Of a DNA stretch of 7,920 nt, positions 1 through 5,996 are shown in pieces (position 1 is the first letter of the stretch; each line of letters opens with the position of its first letter). The notes below the pieces were generated by a model. It had not been told where the DNA came from, searched no databases, and saw only the letters and a program-made list of their open reading frames with translations. Position numbers and translations under genes: made by a program. This stretch comes from Proteobacteria bacterium UBA5122 (GTDB taxonomy: Bacteria > Pseudomonadota > Gammaproteobacteria > Tenderiales > Tenderiaceae). The stretch lies in the NCBI GenBank assembly GCA_002415485.1, contig DHYU01000072.1:1-7920 (forward strand), written 5' to 3'.

Positions 1-663
1 GGTGATGTGCAGCAGACCGTCGATACCACCCAGGTCGATGAACGCACCGTAGTCTGTCAGGTTCTTAACGATACCCTTCAGGCTTTGGCCTTCAACCAGG
101 TTCTCCAGCAGCTCTTGACGCTCATGGCTGGTCTCGCTCTCAACAACAGCACGACGAGAAACGACAACATTGTTACGGCGGCGGTCCAACTTGACCACTT
201 TGAATTCCAGAGGCTTGCCTTCGAGGTGGGCAGCGTCACGTACAGGACGGACATCAACCAGTGAACCCGGCAGGAAGGCGCGTACGCCATTCAGTTCAAC
301 CGTGTAACCACCTTTCACCTTGCCAGTCATAATACCGATCACGGCTTGACCAGCGTCCATTGCCTTCTCGAGGTTAATCCAAGAAGCAGCACGGACAGCC
401 TTCTCACGAGACAGACGGGTCTCGCCGAAACCATCTTCAATGGCTTCCAAAGCAACGTCGATTTTGTCGCCGATATTGACATCGACTTGGCCGTTTTCGT
501 TGTAAAACTGCTCAACGGGGATTGCGCTGTCAGATTTCAGGCCTGCGTTTACGACAACGACATTGTTGTCTACGCGTACGACGGTTGCGGTCAGAATCGC
601 GCCTGGTTGCATGTTGTCATCAACCAAACTCTCTTCCAGTAGTTGTGCAAAGCTTTCGCTCAT
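1..663 (-). CDS. rpsA: 30S ribosomal protein S1, N-terminal 221 residues (gene runs off the window)
   Basis: S1 binds mRNA on the 30S subunit and helps load structured or weakly Shine-Dalgarno-led messages. The reading frame is open from the ATG at 661-663 to the window edge with no stop, so about the first 40% of a usual ~557-residue S1 is present. Visible parts: the 30S/S2-docking start (MSESFAQLLEESL), repeat 1 (about 20-87, with GLKSDSAIP and FGETRLSREKA), repeat 2 (about 105-172, with GKVKGGYTVELNGVRAFLPGS at 114-134 and NNVVVSRRA) and the beginning of repeat 3 (from about 192, with GIVKNLTDYGAF and DGLLHIT). Recalled E. coli S1 is very similar throughout. An AAAAGG ribosome binding site lies 10 nt before the ATG. 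It sits downstream of cmk, its usual partner in proteobacteria, but behind a terminator, so it probably has its own promoter. Codon choice looks like that of a highly expressed gene. Confidence 0.97.
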   Translation of the reverse strand, partial: MSESFAQLLEESLVDDNMQPGAILTATVVRVDNNVVVVNAGLKSDSAIPVEQFYNENGQVDVNIGDKIDVALEAIEDGFGETRLSREKAVRAASWINLEKAMDAGQAVIGIMTGKVKGGYTVELNGVRAFLPGSLVDVRPVRDAAHLEGKPLEFKVVKLDRRRNNVVVSRRAVVESETSHERQELLENLVEGQSLKGIVKNLTDYGAFIDLGGIDGLLHIT

Positions 664-682
664 ATCAATGGTACCTTTTCCC

Positions 683-704
683 AACCGACACTTGAGTGAC
701 GGTT
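683..704 (-). promoter_or_regulatory. hairpin just upstream of the rpsA ribosome binding site
   Basis: On the transcribed strand AACCG (704-700) can pair with CGGTT (687-683). After a T-T mismatch, CAC pairs with GTG around a TCAA loop. The hairpin ends a few bases before the AAAAGG that serves rpsA, so it could influence ribosome or S1 access. Stability was judged by eye only. Confidence 0.4.
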
Positions 705-712
705 TGTGTAGT

Positions 713-755
713 GTTGTTAATCTGCTTCGACTGGCGTCTTAGACAGAGTTGTTAA
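713..755 (-). repeat. two direct copies of TTAACAAC in the rpsA leader
   Basis: TTAACAAC occurs on the minus strand at 755-748 and again at 720-713, 35 bp apart start to start. The copies could be a protein or S1 binding element, part of overlapping promoters, or chance in an AT-rich spacer. No function can be assigned. Confidence 0.3.
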
Positions 756-791
756 AAACGGGTATGAATCGGTTTGATTGAAACTCATACC
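754..791 (-). terminator. second terminator-like hairpin between cmk and rpsA
   Basis: On the minus strand GGTATGA (791-785) pairs perfectly with TCATACC (767-761). Inside it GTTT (784-781) pairs with AAAC (775-772) around a 5-nt loop, with a 4-nt bulge on the 3' side. The stem is followed after 2 nt by five T (758-754). It could be a backup terminator after the stronger one at 800-833, or an attenuator or leader structure if an rpsA promoter lies upstream of it. The stem is not very GC-rich, so efficiency is uncertain. Confidence 0.45.
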
Positions 792-799
792 ACCCAAAC

Positions 800-833
800 A
801 AAAAAAGCAGATCGGCATATGCCAACACTGCTT
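800..833 (-). terminator. rho-independent terminator after cmk
   Basis: On the minus strand AAGCAG (833-828) pairs with CTGCTT (810-805). The inner GGC and GCC pair across a small internal loop, and the stem runs into a run of seven T (806-800). It begins 28 nt after the cmk stop. It would end the serC-to-cmk transcription unit before rpsA. Confidence 0.7.
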
Positions 834-861
834 CCTTTTCTATCGCAACGTAACGATACGT

Positions 862-1548
862 TTAGCGGCAGGCGTCTCGCCACAGCCCCATGACGCGCAT
901 CATCACTTCATCAATGGTGACGCCACTGCTGTCGACAACGATGGCATCCGGTGCGGCTACCAACGGGGCGACGGCCCGTTCCCGATCACGCTTGTCGCGT
1001 TGCTCAAGCTCCTCAAAAAGGGCGTTTAGATTAGCAGACACCCCCTTTTCATTCAACTGTTTATAGCGTCGCTGGGCCCGTTCCTCGACGCTGGCAGTGA
1101 GGAAGATTTTCAGCTGCGCATCGGGAAAAACCACCGTACCCATGTCGCGGCCATCGGCCACCAGACCGGGCGCCTGACGAAATGCCCGCTGACGCGCCAG
1201 CAAGGCGTCACGCACCAACGGCACCGTCGCGACCCGGGAGGCATTATTGCCTACCTCTTCCCGACGAATGGCGTCGCTAACCTCTTCTCCCTCAAGGAAA
1301 ATCTTGACCGAGGCGCCATCATCGGTCGAGCTGAACTCGACATCCAGATGGCCGGCCAGCGTACCCAGCCCTTGCTCGTCGTCCAGCGGGATCGAATGCC
1401 ACTTGGCTGCCAGCGCGACCAAACGATACAGCGCGCCACTGTCGAGAAAATTCCATTTCAACTCGTTGGCCACCAAACGACTGATGGTGCCCTTGCCCGA
1501 ACCGCTGGGGCCATCGATGGCGATGATCGGTGCCAATTGTTCCACCAT
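862..1548 (-). CDS. cmk: (d)CMP kinase (cytidylate kinase)
   Basis: Cytoplasmic enzyme that phosphorylates CMP and dCMP with ATP, returning CMP from RNA and lipid turnover to the CDP/dCDP pool. At 228 residues it matches the usual bacterial length (E. coli 227). Visible motifs: the P-loop GPSGSGKGT at 13-21, the nucleotide-binding LDSGALYR at 35-42, the (d)CMP-specific insert (about 65-110, with LEGEEVSDAIR and NNASRVA), LVADGRDMGTVVFPDA at 129-144 with the R-D pair that contacts the monophosphate, and the lid segment RDKRDRERAVAPL at 184-196. The ATG lies 6 nt after the aroA stop, and its AAAAGGG ribosome binding site overlaps the aroA end, so translation is probably coupled. The aroA-cmk-rpsA order is a conserved proteobacterial arrangement. 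Confidence 0.97.
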   Translation of the reverse strand: MVEQLAPIIAIDGPSGSGKGTISRLVANELKWNFLDSGALYRLVALAAKWHSIPLDDEQGLGTLAGHLDVEFSSTDDGASVKIFLEGEEVSDAIRREEVGNNASRVATVPLVRDALLARQRAFRQAPGLVADGRDMGTVVFPDAQLKIFLTASVEERAQRRYKQLNEKGVSANLNALFEELEQRDKRDRERAVAPLVAAPDAIVVDSSGVTIDEVMMRVMGLWRDACR

Positions 1549-1554
1549 AATCGT

Positions 1555-2871
1555 TTACCCTTTTCTCTGGATCCCTAGACCAGCGTTCGCTGCCAAGGAC
1601 TCAAAGCCTGGAAATGAGGTTGCTACATTGGCACAGTCATCGATTTCAATTGCACCAGCCGCACGCAGGGCAGCCATGGCAAACGCCATCGAGATACGAT
1701 GATCGCCATGACCATTGACGCGCCCGCCCTGCAACGGCGAGCCATTGATCACAATGCCGTCCGGCGTGGGTGTCGCATCGACACCCAGCGCGATGAGGCC
1801 ATCGGCCATGACCTGGATGCGGTCACTTTCCTTGACCCGCAGCTCTTCGGCGCCGGTCAATACCGTTTGGCCTTCGGCACAGGCGGCGGCGACAAACAGC
1901 ACCGGAAACTCATCGATCGCCAGTGGCACCAGCGCTTCTGGGATGTTGATCCCCTTCAGCTTGGCCGAGCGCACACGGATATCCGCCACGGGTTCTCCGC
2001 CCACTTCACGCTCATTGCTCAGCGTAATATCAGCCCCCATCAGGCGCAGGATGTCGATCACACCGGTACGGGTTGGGTTGATACCGACATGCTCAAGCGT
2101 AATGTCCGAACCATCGGCAATGCTGGCACCGACCATAAAGAACGCAGCTGACGAGATATCTGCCGGCACCTCGATATCAGTGGCGGTCAACTTGCCGCCG
2201 CCTTCAACGCTGGCAGTGGCGCCGTCGACATCCACCTGATAACCAAAGCCCTGCAACATACGCTCACTATGGTCGCGTGTCGGCGCGGGTTCGACCACAC
2301 TGGTGCGGCCTTCGGCATACAGGCCCGCCAGCAACAAGCAGGATTTAACCTGCGCACTGGCCATCGGCATCTTGTAAAACATCCCTTTGAGCGACTGGCC
2401 ACCCTTGATCTTGAGCGGCGGCGTACCATTGTCGGTGGTCTCGATTTGAGCACCCATTTCCGCCAACGGCGCTGTGACACGACGCATCGGTCGTTTGGAC
2501 AACGAACTGTCACCCACCATCACCACGTCAAAGCCCTGACCGGCCAACAAACCCGCCAGCAGACGCATCGAGGTGCCCGAGTTGCCCAGATCCAGCGGTG
2601 CCGTCGGGGCCTTGAGGCCATGCATGCCGACGCCATGGATCGTGACGCGACCTTGATCCGGCCCTTCAATCTGCACACCCATGGCGCGGAATGCGTTGAG
2701 CGTCGCCAGCGCATCTTCACCCTCCAGAAAACCGCTGACGTGGGTCACACCCTCGGCCAAAGAGCCGAGCATAATGGATCGATGGGAAATGGATTTGTCG
2801 CCCGGCACACGGATGCGGCCACTCAAACGGCCACCGGCCTCGACGATAAAACGTACGTTACTTCCGCTCAT
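1555..2871 (-). CDS. aroA: 3-phosphoshikimate 1-carboxyvinyltransferase (EPSP synthase), class II-like
   Basis: Sixth enzyme of the shikimate pathway: joins PEP to shikimate-3-phosphate to give EPSP, the precursor of chorismate. At 438 residues it is full length for the two-domain, six-fold inverse alpha/beta barrel family. Visible motifs: PGDKSISHR at 23-31, LDLGNSGTSMRL at 93-104, DSSLSKRPM at 121-129, SAQVK at 172-176, RDHSE at 199-203, NPTR at 265-268, the acidic catalytic region IDEFP at 319-323, LRVKESDR at 344-351, and GHGDHRISM at 387-395. GDKS, SAQxK, RxHxE and NxTR together are the signature of class II EPSP synthases (CP4 and Gram-positive type) rather than the E. coli class I. Recalled CP4 aligns well along its length. 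The residue matching CP4 Ala100 is glycine here (G99). A GGA site 7 nt upstream supports the ATG. tyrA ends 44 nt upstream; the two are fused in Pseudomonas. Confidence 0.97.
   Translation of the reverse strand: MSGSNVRFIVEAGGRLSGRIRVPGDKSISHRSIMLGSLAEGVTHVSGFLEGEDALATLNAFRAMGVQIEGPDQGRVTIHGVGMHGLKAPTAPLDLGNSGTSMRLLAGLLAGQGFDVVMVGDSSLSKRPMRRVTAPLAEMGAQIETTDNGTPPLKIKGGQSLKGMFYKMPMASAQVKSCLLLAGLYAEGRTSVVEPAPTRDHSERMLQGFGYQVDVDGATASVEGGGKLTATDIEVPADISSAAFFMVGASIADGSDITLEHVGINPTRTGVIDILRLMGADITLSNEREVGGEPVADIRVRSAKLKGINIPEALVPLAIDEFPVLFVAAACAEGQTVLTGAEELRVKESDRIQVMADGLIALGVDATPTPDGIVINGSPLQGGRVNGHGDHRISMAFAMAALRAAGAIEIDDCANVATSFPGFESLAANAGLGIQRKG
1558..1564 (-). promoter_or_regulatory. cmk ribosome binding site within the aroA 3' end
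   Basis: AAAAGGG on the minus strand overlaps the last aroA sense codons and lies 9 nt before the cmk ATG. Ribosomes finishing aroA pass directly over it, which fits coupled translation of the two genes. Confidence 0.65.
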
Positions 2872-2915
2872 AAACTATTCCGTTATCTCTATTCGTTAAA
2901 CCGAATCGTTGGCAA

Positions 2916-3785
2916 TCACGATTCGAGTTGTTTCATACACTTGTCACGCGCACGTTTGGCACGTGCAAACAATGTCTGTAATGCCTCACCCTCGCTGCGC
3001 TCAATATACCCGGCGAGGGTGTCGAGATCATGACGATATCTCGCCAGCACCTCCAGGATTGCGTCACGATTGGCCAGGCTGATATCACGCCACACCACCG
3101 GATCACTGGACGCGATACGGGTGAAGTCACGAAAACCACCGGCGGCAAAGCGAAAGATCTCTTCACTGCTATCCAAATTAACCAGGGTATCTACCAAACC
3201 ATAGGCCAACAGGTGTGGCAGATGACTGGTCGCAGCCAGCACTTCATCGTGATACTCCACCGACATCTGATCGACCGTAGCGCCTGTCGCCAGCCACATA
3301 TCACGCACTGTGTTCACCGCCCGCTCCTGGGTATGCGTCAGCGGCGTCACAATCACACGCCGGTTCTGGAACAAGGTCGCAAACGAGGCCTGCACCCCAC
3401 TCTTCTCGGTACCGGCAATCGGATGGCCGGGGACAAAATTTTCCGGTATCTGTTCAAACACCTGCTGTGCGGCAGCGACAACACTGGCCTTGGCGCTGCC
3501 CACATCGGTGATGATGGTCGTCGCTTGCAGGGCCGGTTTGATCGCCTGCAAACACGTCGCCATTGCGCCCAGCGGCACAGCCAACACAATGACATCCGCA
3601 CCGGTGCATGCCTCTACTATATCCATGGCATAGGCATCGACTACGCCGTTTTCCACCGCCCAGCGCAATTGAGATTCATCACGACCGGTGGCCACAATGC
3701 GCGCAGCAAATTGCTGCTGCTTCAGCGCCCGCGCCAACGAACCGCCAATCAAACCGAGCCCGATGATCGTCACTTGGTTAAGCAC
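2916..3785 (-). CDS. tyrA: prephenate (or cyclohexadienyl) dehydrogenase
   Basis: Oxidatively decarboxylates prephenate (possibly also arogenate) to 4-hydroxyphenylpyruvate on the tyrosine branch. The 289-residue protein has an N-terminal Rossmann fold with GLGLIGGS at 9-16, LAVPLGA at 68-74 and ITDVGSAK at 92-99, then GHPIAGTEKSG at 120-130 holding the conserved catalytic-site histidine. The helical dehydrogenase domain has ATSHLPHLLAYGL at 185-197 and the prephenate-binding GGFRDFTRIASSDPVVW at 216-232. It stops soon after this domain, so there is no ACT domain, chorismate mutase or AroA fusion. The start is GTG at 3783-3785: GAGG lies 9 nt upstream, an in-frame stop lies shortly before, and no ATG is available in between. 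A second GTG at codon 5 is possible but less well placed. Cofactor preference is uncertain: ATGRDES at 32-38 ends the second strand without the usual lone acidic residue of NAD enzymes. Confidence 0.95.
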   Translation of the reverse strand: MLNQVTIIGLGLIGGSLARALKQQQFAARIVATGRDESQLRWAVENGVVDAYAMDIVEACTGADVIVLAVPLGAMATCLQAIKPALQATTIITDVGSAKASVVAAAQQVFEQIPENFVPGHPIAGTEKSGVQASFATLFQNRRVIVTPLTHTQERAVNTVRDMWLATGATVDQMSVEYHDEVLAATSHLPHLLAYGLVDTLVNLDSSEEIFRFAAGGFRDFTRIASSDPVVWRDISLANRDAILEVLARYRHDLDTLAGYIERSEGEALQTLFARAKRARDKCMKQLES

Positions 3786-3794
3786 GAACGAATG

Positions 3795-3798
3795 CCTC
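3795..3798 (-). promoter_or_regulatory. tyrA ribosome binding site that supports a GTG start
   Basis: GAGG on the minus strand lies 9 nt before the GTG at 3783-3785. No ATG occurs between this site and the GLGLIGGS motif, so the site decides for GTG. It lies in the 36-nt gap after the aroF stop. Confidence 0.6.
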
Positions 3799-3821
3799 GC
3801 TACAATAGGATCGATGGATGA

Positions 3822-4838
3822 TTACAGGTCGCGACCGATGACCTTGGCGATACCGCGCAGCTCGCCCATCAACTGGGTCAGCTGTTCGTGGCTCAAGGCC
3901 TGATCCGCATCACACCACGCCTCTGCAGGACGTGGGTGCGACTCGATCAACAAACCATCCGCACCTGCGGCTATCGCCGCACGCGACAGCGCTGGCACCA
4001 TCCATGCCTTGCCACCGGCATGGCTAGGATCAACAATCACCGGCAGATGGGTCTCTTGTTTGATCACCGGAATGGCAGTGACGTCGAGCACGTTGCGGTA
4101 CTTGGTTTCAAAGGTACGAATGCCGCGCTCGCAGAAGATGATGTTGTGATTACCACCTGCGGCAATGTATTCAGCCGCCATCAACCATTCAGAGATCGTG
4201 GCCGACATACCACGCTTCAGAATGACCGGGACCTGCGTCTTGCCCACTTCCTTCAGCAGATCGAAGTTCTGCATATTGCGCGTGCCGATTTGGATCACGT
4301 CGACCTTGTGATCCAAAAAGGTCTGCAGCATGCGCACGTCCATCAGCTCGGTGACGATAGGCAGATTGTGGGCGCGCGCCGCCTTTTGGAACATTACCAG
4401 GCCTTCTACGCCGACACCCTGGAAGGTATAGGGACTGGTGCGCGGTTTGAACGCACCGCCACGCATCATGCTACAACCGGCCGCAGCAACGGCAGCCGCC
4501 GATTGATCCATCTGTTCCTGGGTCTCGACCGAACATGGGCCAGCGATGATTTGAATCTTATTGCCACCGAGCGGATGACTACTGATATCGATGATGGTGT
4601 CACCGGCCTGTGATTCCCGCGATACGATCTTGTAAGGCTTCATGACGCGCACAACGTCTTCAACGCCAGGCAGCGCCTCCAGCGCTTCTTTATCCAGTTT
4701 ATGTTCGTCACCAATGGCACCGATCACCGTGCGTTGGATACCGCGTGAGATATGCGCCTCCATCCCCATCTTTTTCAAACGAGATTCGACGGCGGCGATC
4801 TGCTCGTCAGAGACGTTGGATTTCAGAATTATGATCAT
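3822..4838 (-). CDS. aroF: 3-deoxy-7-phosphoheptulonate (DAHP) synthase, type I-beta with N-terminal regulatory domain
   Basis: First enzyme of the shikimate pathway: condenses PEP with erythrose-4-phosphate to DAHP. The 338-residue protein matches recalled Thermotoga maritima DAHP synthase, also 338 residues, almost end to end. Residues 1 to about 66 form the ferredoxin-like domain (MIIILKSNVSDEQ, then HISRGIQRTVIGAIGD at 29-44 and VVRVMKPYKIVSRE at 62-75), which in that family binds tyrosine or phenylalanine for feedback inhibition. The catalytic barrel follows, with AGPCSVE at 99-105, RGGAFKPRTSPYTFQG at 126-141, IQIGTRNMQNF at 182-192, LKRG at 207-210, CERGIRTFE at 236-244 and VDPSHAGG at 269-276. 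The expected metal ligands C102, H273, E299 and D310 are all present. TAAGG lies 7 nt before the ATG. It is not the E. coli AroFGH (I-alpha) type. It sits where Pseudomonas has hisC. The symbol follows common annotation of this family. Confidence 0.95.
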   Translation of the reverse strand: MIIILKSNVSDEQIAAVESRLKKMGMEAHISRGIQRTVIGAIGDEHKLDKEALEALPGVEDVVRVMKPYKIVSRESQAGDTIIDISSHPLGGNKIQIIAGPCSVETQEQMDQSAAAVAAAGCSMMRGGAFKPRTSPYTFQGVGVEGLVMFQKAARAHNLPIVTELMDVRMLQTFLDHKVDVIQIGTRNMQNFDLLKEVGKTQVPVILKRGMSATISEWLMAAEYIAAGGNHNIIFCERGIRTFETKYRNVLDVTAIPVIKQETHLPVIVDPSHAGGKAWMVPALSRAAIAAGADGLLIESHPRPAEAWCDADQALSHEQLTQLMGELRGIAKVIGRDL

Positions 4839-4877
4839 GTGTATACCTTAGCTATTTAAACCGTGATGCCCTGCGCG

Positions 4878-5969
4878 CTACAGCACTGCAACAGGGTACG
4901 AGCCTAAAACCTTTAACATCGCCGCGTCGTGATCCAACTGCTTTAAGGCCGCAGCAACCTTGGGTTCCGCCGCGTGACCTTCGATATCGACAAAAAACAC
5001 ATATTCCCAAACCACACGCCGTGACGGGCGCGATTCGATCCGCGTCATCGAGATGCCGGCATCGGCCAGTGGTGACAACAGCCGAGTCAGCGCACCCGGG
5101 CGATTGCTGGTCGAGACCAACAGCGAGGTCTTATCCTTGCCGCTCGGTGCAGGTGATTTTTTACCAATCACCAAAAAGCGGGTCGTGTTGTCGGGTTCAT
5201 CTTCGATATTCGATTTCAGAATTTTCAGACCGTAGATCTCAGCCGCCTCGGCGGCGGCGATGGCCGCAGCACCCGGCTCCAGCGCGGCGAGCCGGGCCGC
5301 TTCGGCATTACTGTTTACCGCCTCACGGGTCGCGTGCTTTAGATCTTCATCCAACCACTCGCGACACTGCGCCAGCGATTGCTGGTGGGCATAGACCTTG
5401 GTCACGGCGGTCAGGGACTCGGCATTCGACAACAGGCAATGATGAATCCGCAATTCCACCTCACCACAGATCTTCAGCGGTGAGCTTAAAAACATATCCA
5501 GCGTGTGATTGACCACACCTTCGGTGGAGTTCTCGACCGGCACCACACCGTAATGACAGGCGCTCGCCTCGACCTCACGAAACACCTCGTCGATCGCGCC
5601 GGTCGGCGCAGTCGATACCGAATGACCAAAATGCTTGTAGGCCGCCGCGTGGGTATAGGTGCCTTCGGGGCCGAGATAGCCGATCTTCATCGGTTGTTCC
5701 AGCGCCAGACAGGCCGACATGACTTCACGAAACAGGCGCGCCATCTCTTCCCCGGCGAGCGGGCCCTTATTGCGGGCAATCACGTTGCGCAACACCTGCG
5801 CCTCGCGCTCGGGACGATAAAAATCGGCATCGCTGTCGCCGGCAGCAGTCTTGATCTCGGCAACCTGCTGCGCACACTTGGCGCGCTCATTGATCAGCAA
5901 TTGAATCTGCTGATCGAGCTCGTCTATGCGTTGGCGTACCTGCGACAGGTCTGCATTCGACTTGGACAT
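4878..5969 (-). CDS. pheA: bifunctional chorismate mutase / prephenate dehydratase (P-protein)
   Basis: Converts chorismate to prephenate and then to phenylpyruvate, the precursor of phenylalanine. Three domains are visible in 363 residues. An AroQ helical chorismate mutase spans 1 to about 92 (VRQRIDELDQQI at 11-22, R29, K40, FYRPERE at 50-56). The prephenate dehydratase domain spans about 94-270 (KIGYLGPEGTYTHAAA at 95-110, VPVENSTEG at 143-151, HHCLL at 176-180, and NTTRFLVIG at 261-269 with catalytic Thr263). A C-terminal ACT domain spans about 281-363, with NRPGAL at 289-294 and ESRPS at 312-316, the phenylalanine-binding signatures, so feedback inhibition by phenylalanine is expected. 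Length matches the family. The ATG is preceded by AAGGA at a rather long 14-nt distance, but nothing nearer competes and the N-terminus fits the family. The gap from the serC stop is 27 nt. Confidence 0.97.
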   Translation of the reverse strand: MSKSNADLSQVRQRIDELDQQIQLLINERAKCAQQVAEIKTAAGDSDADFYRPEREAQVLRNVIARNKGPLAGEEMARLFREVMSACLALEQPMKIGYLGPEGTYTHAAAYKHFGHSVSTAPTGAIDEVFREVEASACHYGVVPVENSTEGVVNHTLDMFLSSPLKICGEVELRIHHCLLSNAESLTAVTKVYAHQQSLAQCREWLDEDLKHATREAVNSNAEAARLAALEPGAAAIAAAEAAEIYGLKILKSNIEDEPDNTTRFLVIGKKSPAPSGKDKTSLLVSTSNRPGALTRLLSPLADAGISMTRIESRPSRRVVWEYVFFVDIEGHAAEPKVAAALKQLDHDAAMLKVLGSYPVAVL

Positions 5970-5996
5970 AGTTACGATCGTCTTCCTTAACGGTGG

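Larger units (their letters stand above)
664..861 (-). promoter_or_regulatory. cmk-rpsA spacer and rpsA leader region
   Basis: This 198-nt gap is the longest non-coding stretch in the window and is visibly more AT-rich than the genes. Reading toward rpsA it contains a rho-independent terminator (833-800), a second hairpin with a U tail (791-754), two copies of an 8-bp repeat, a hairpin immediately before the ribosome binding site (704-683) and AAAAGG at 679-674. An rpsA promoter is expected downstream of the terminator, but I could not find a -35/-10 pair with good matches and spacing. TTAACA-like -35 boxes occur twice without a convincing -10. In E. coli the rpsA leader folds into hairpins through which S1 represses its own translation; a similar role here is inference only. 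Confidence 0.55.

Noticed and set aside
7..642. Plus-strand open frames (7-264, 346-642) and a minus-strand frame (78-290) over rpsA
   Set aside because: The minus-strand S1 frame is open throughout 1-663 and matches S1 residue by residue, so these are shadows.
778..1029. Plus-strand open frame starting in the cmk-rpsA spacer
   Set aside because: Most of it is antisense to cmk, and its first part covers the terminator and gives low-quality sequence.
1247..2239. Plus-strand open frames opposite cmk and aroA (1247-1702, 1699-2151, 1715-2239)
   Set aside because: They overlap each other and two well-supported minus-strand genes, with low-complexity Ser/Pro/Arg composition typical of shadows.
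2891..2906. ATTCG/CGAAT hairpin in the tyrA-aroA gap as a terminator
   Set aside because: It is only five base pairs, AT-rich, and has no T run after it on the minus strand.
2269..3033. 254-codon plus-strand open frame opposite aroA and the tyrA end
   Set aside because: It is antisense to two clear genes, His/Arg/Thr/Gln-rich, and bridges their spacer without any sign of a real protein.
3030..3821. 263-codon plus-strand open frame opposite tyrA
   Set aside because: It lies fully antisense to a clear TyrA, is rich in His, Arg and Gln as expected from the reverse of GC-rich coding DNA, and has no recognisable domain.
3888..4613. 241-codon plus-strand open frame opposite aroF
   Set aside because: It is antisense to a conserved DAHP synthase with intact catalytic motifs. 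Its composition is a reverse-strand shadow and no family is recognisable.
4839..4877. Promoter for aroF in the pheA-aroF gap
   Set aside because: A TAAATA-like box is present, but there is no -35 match at proper spacing. A ribosome binding site is the only supported signal.
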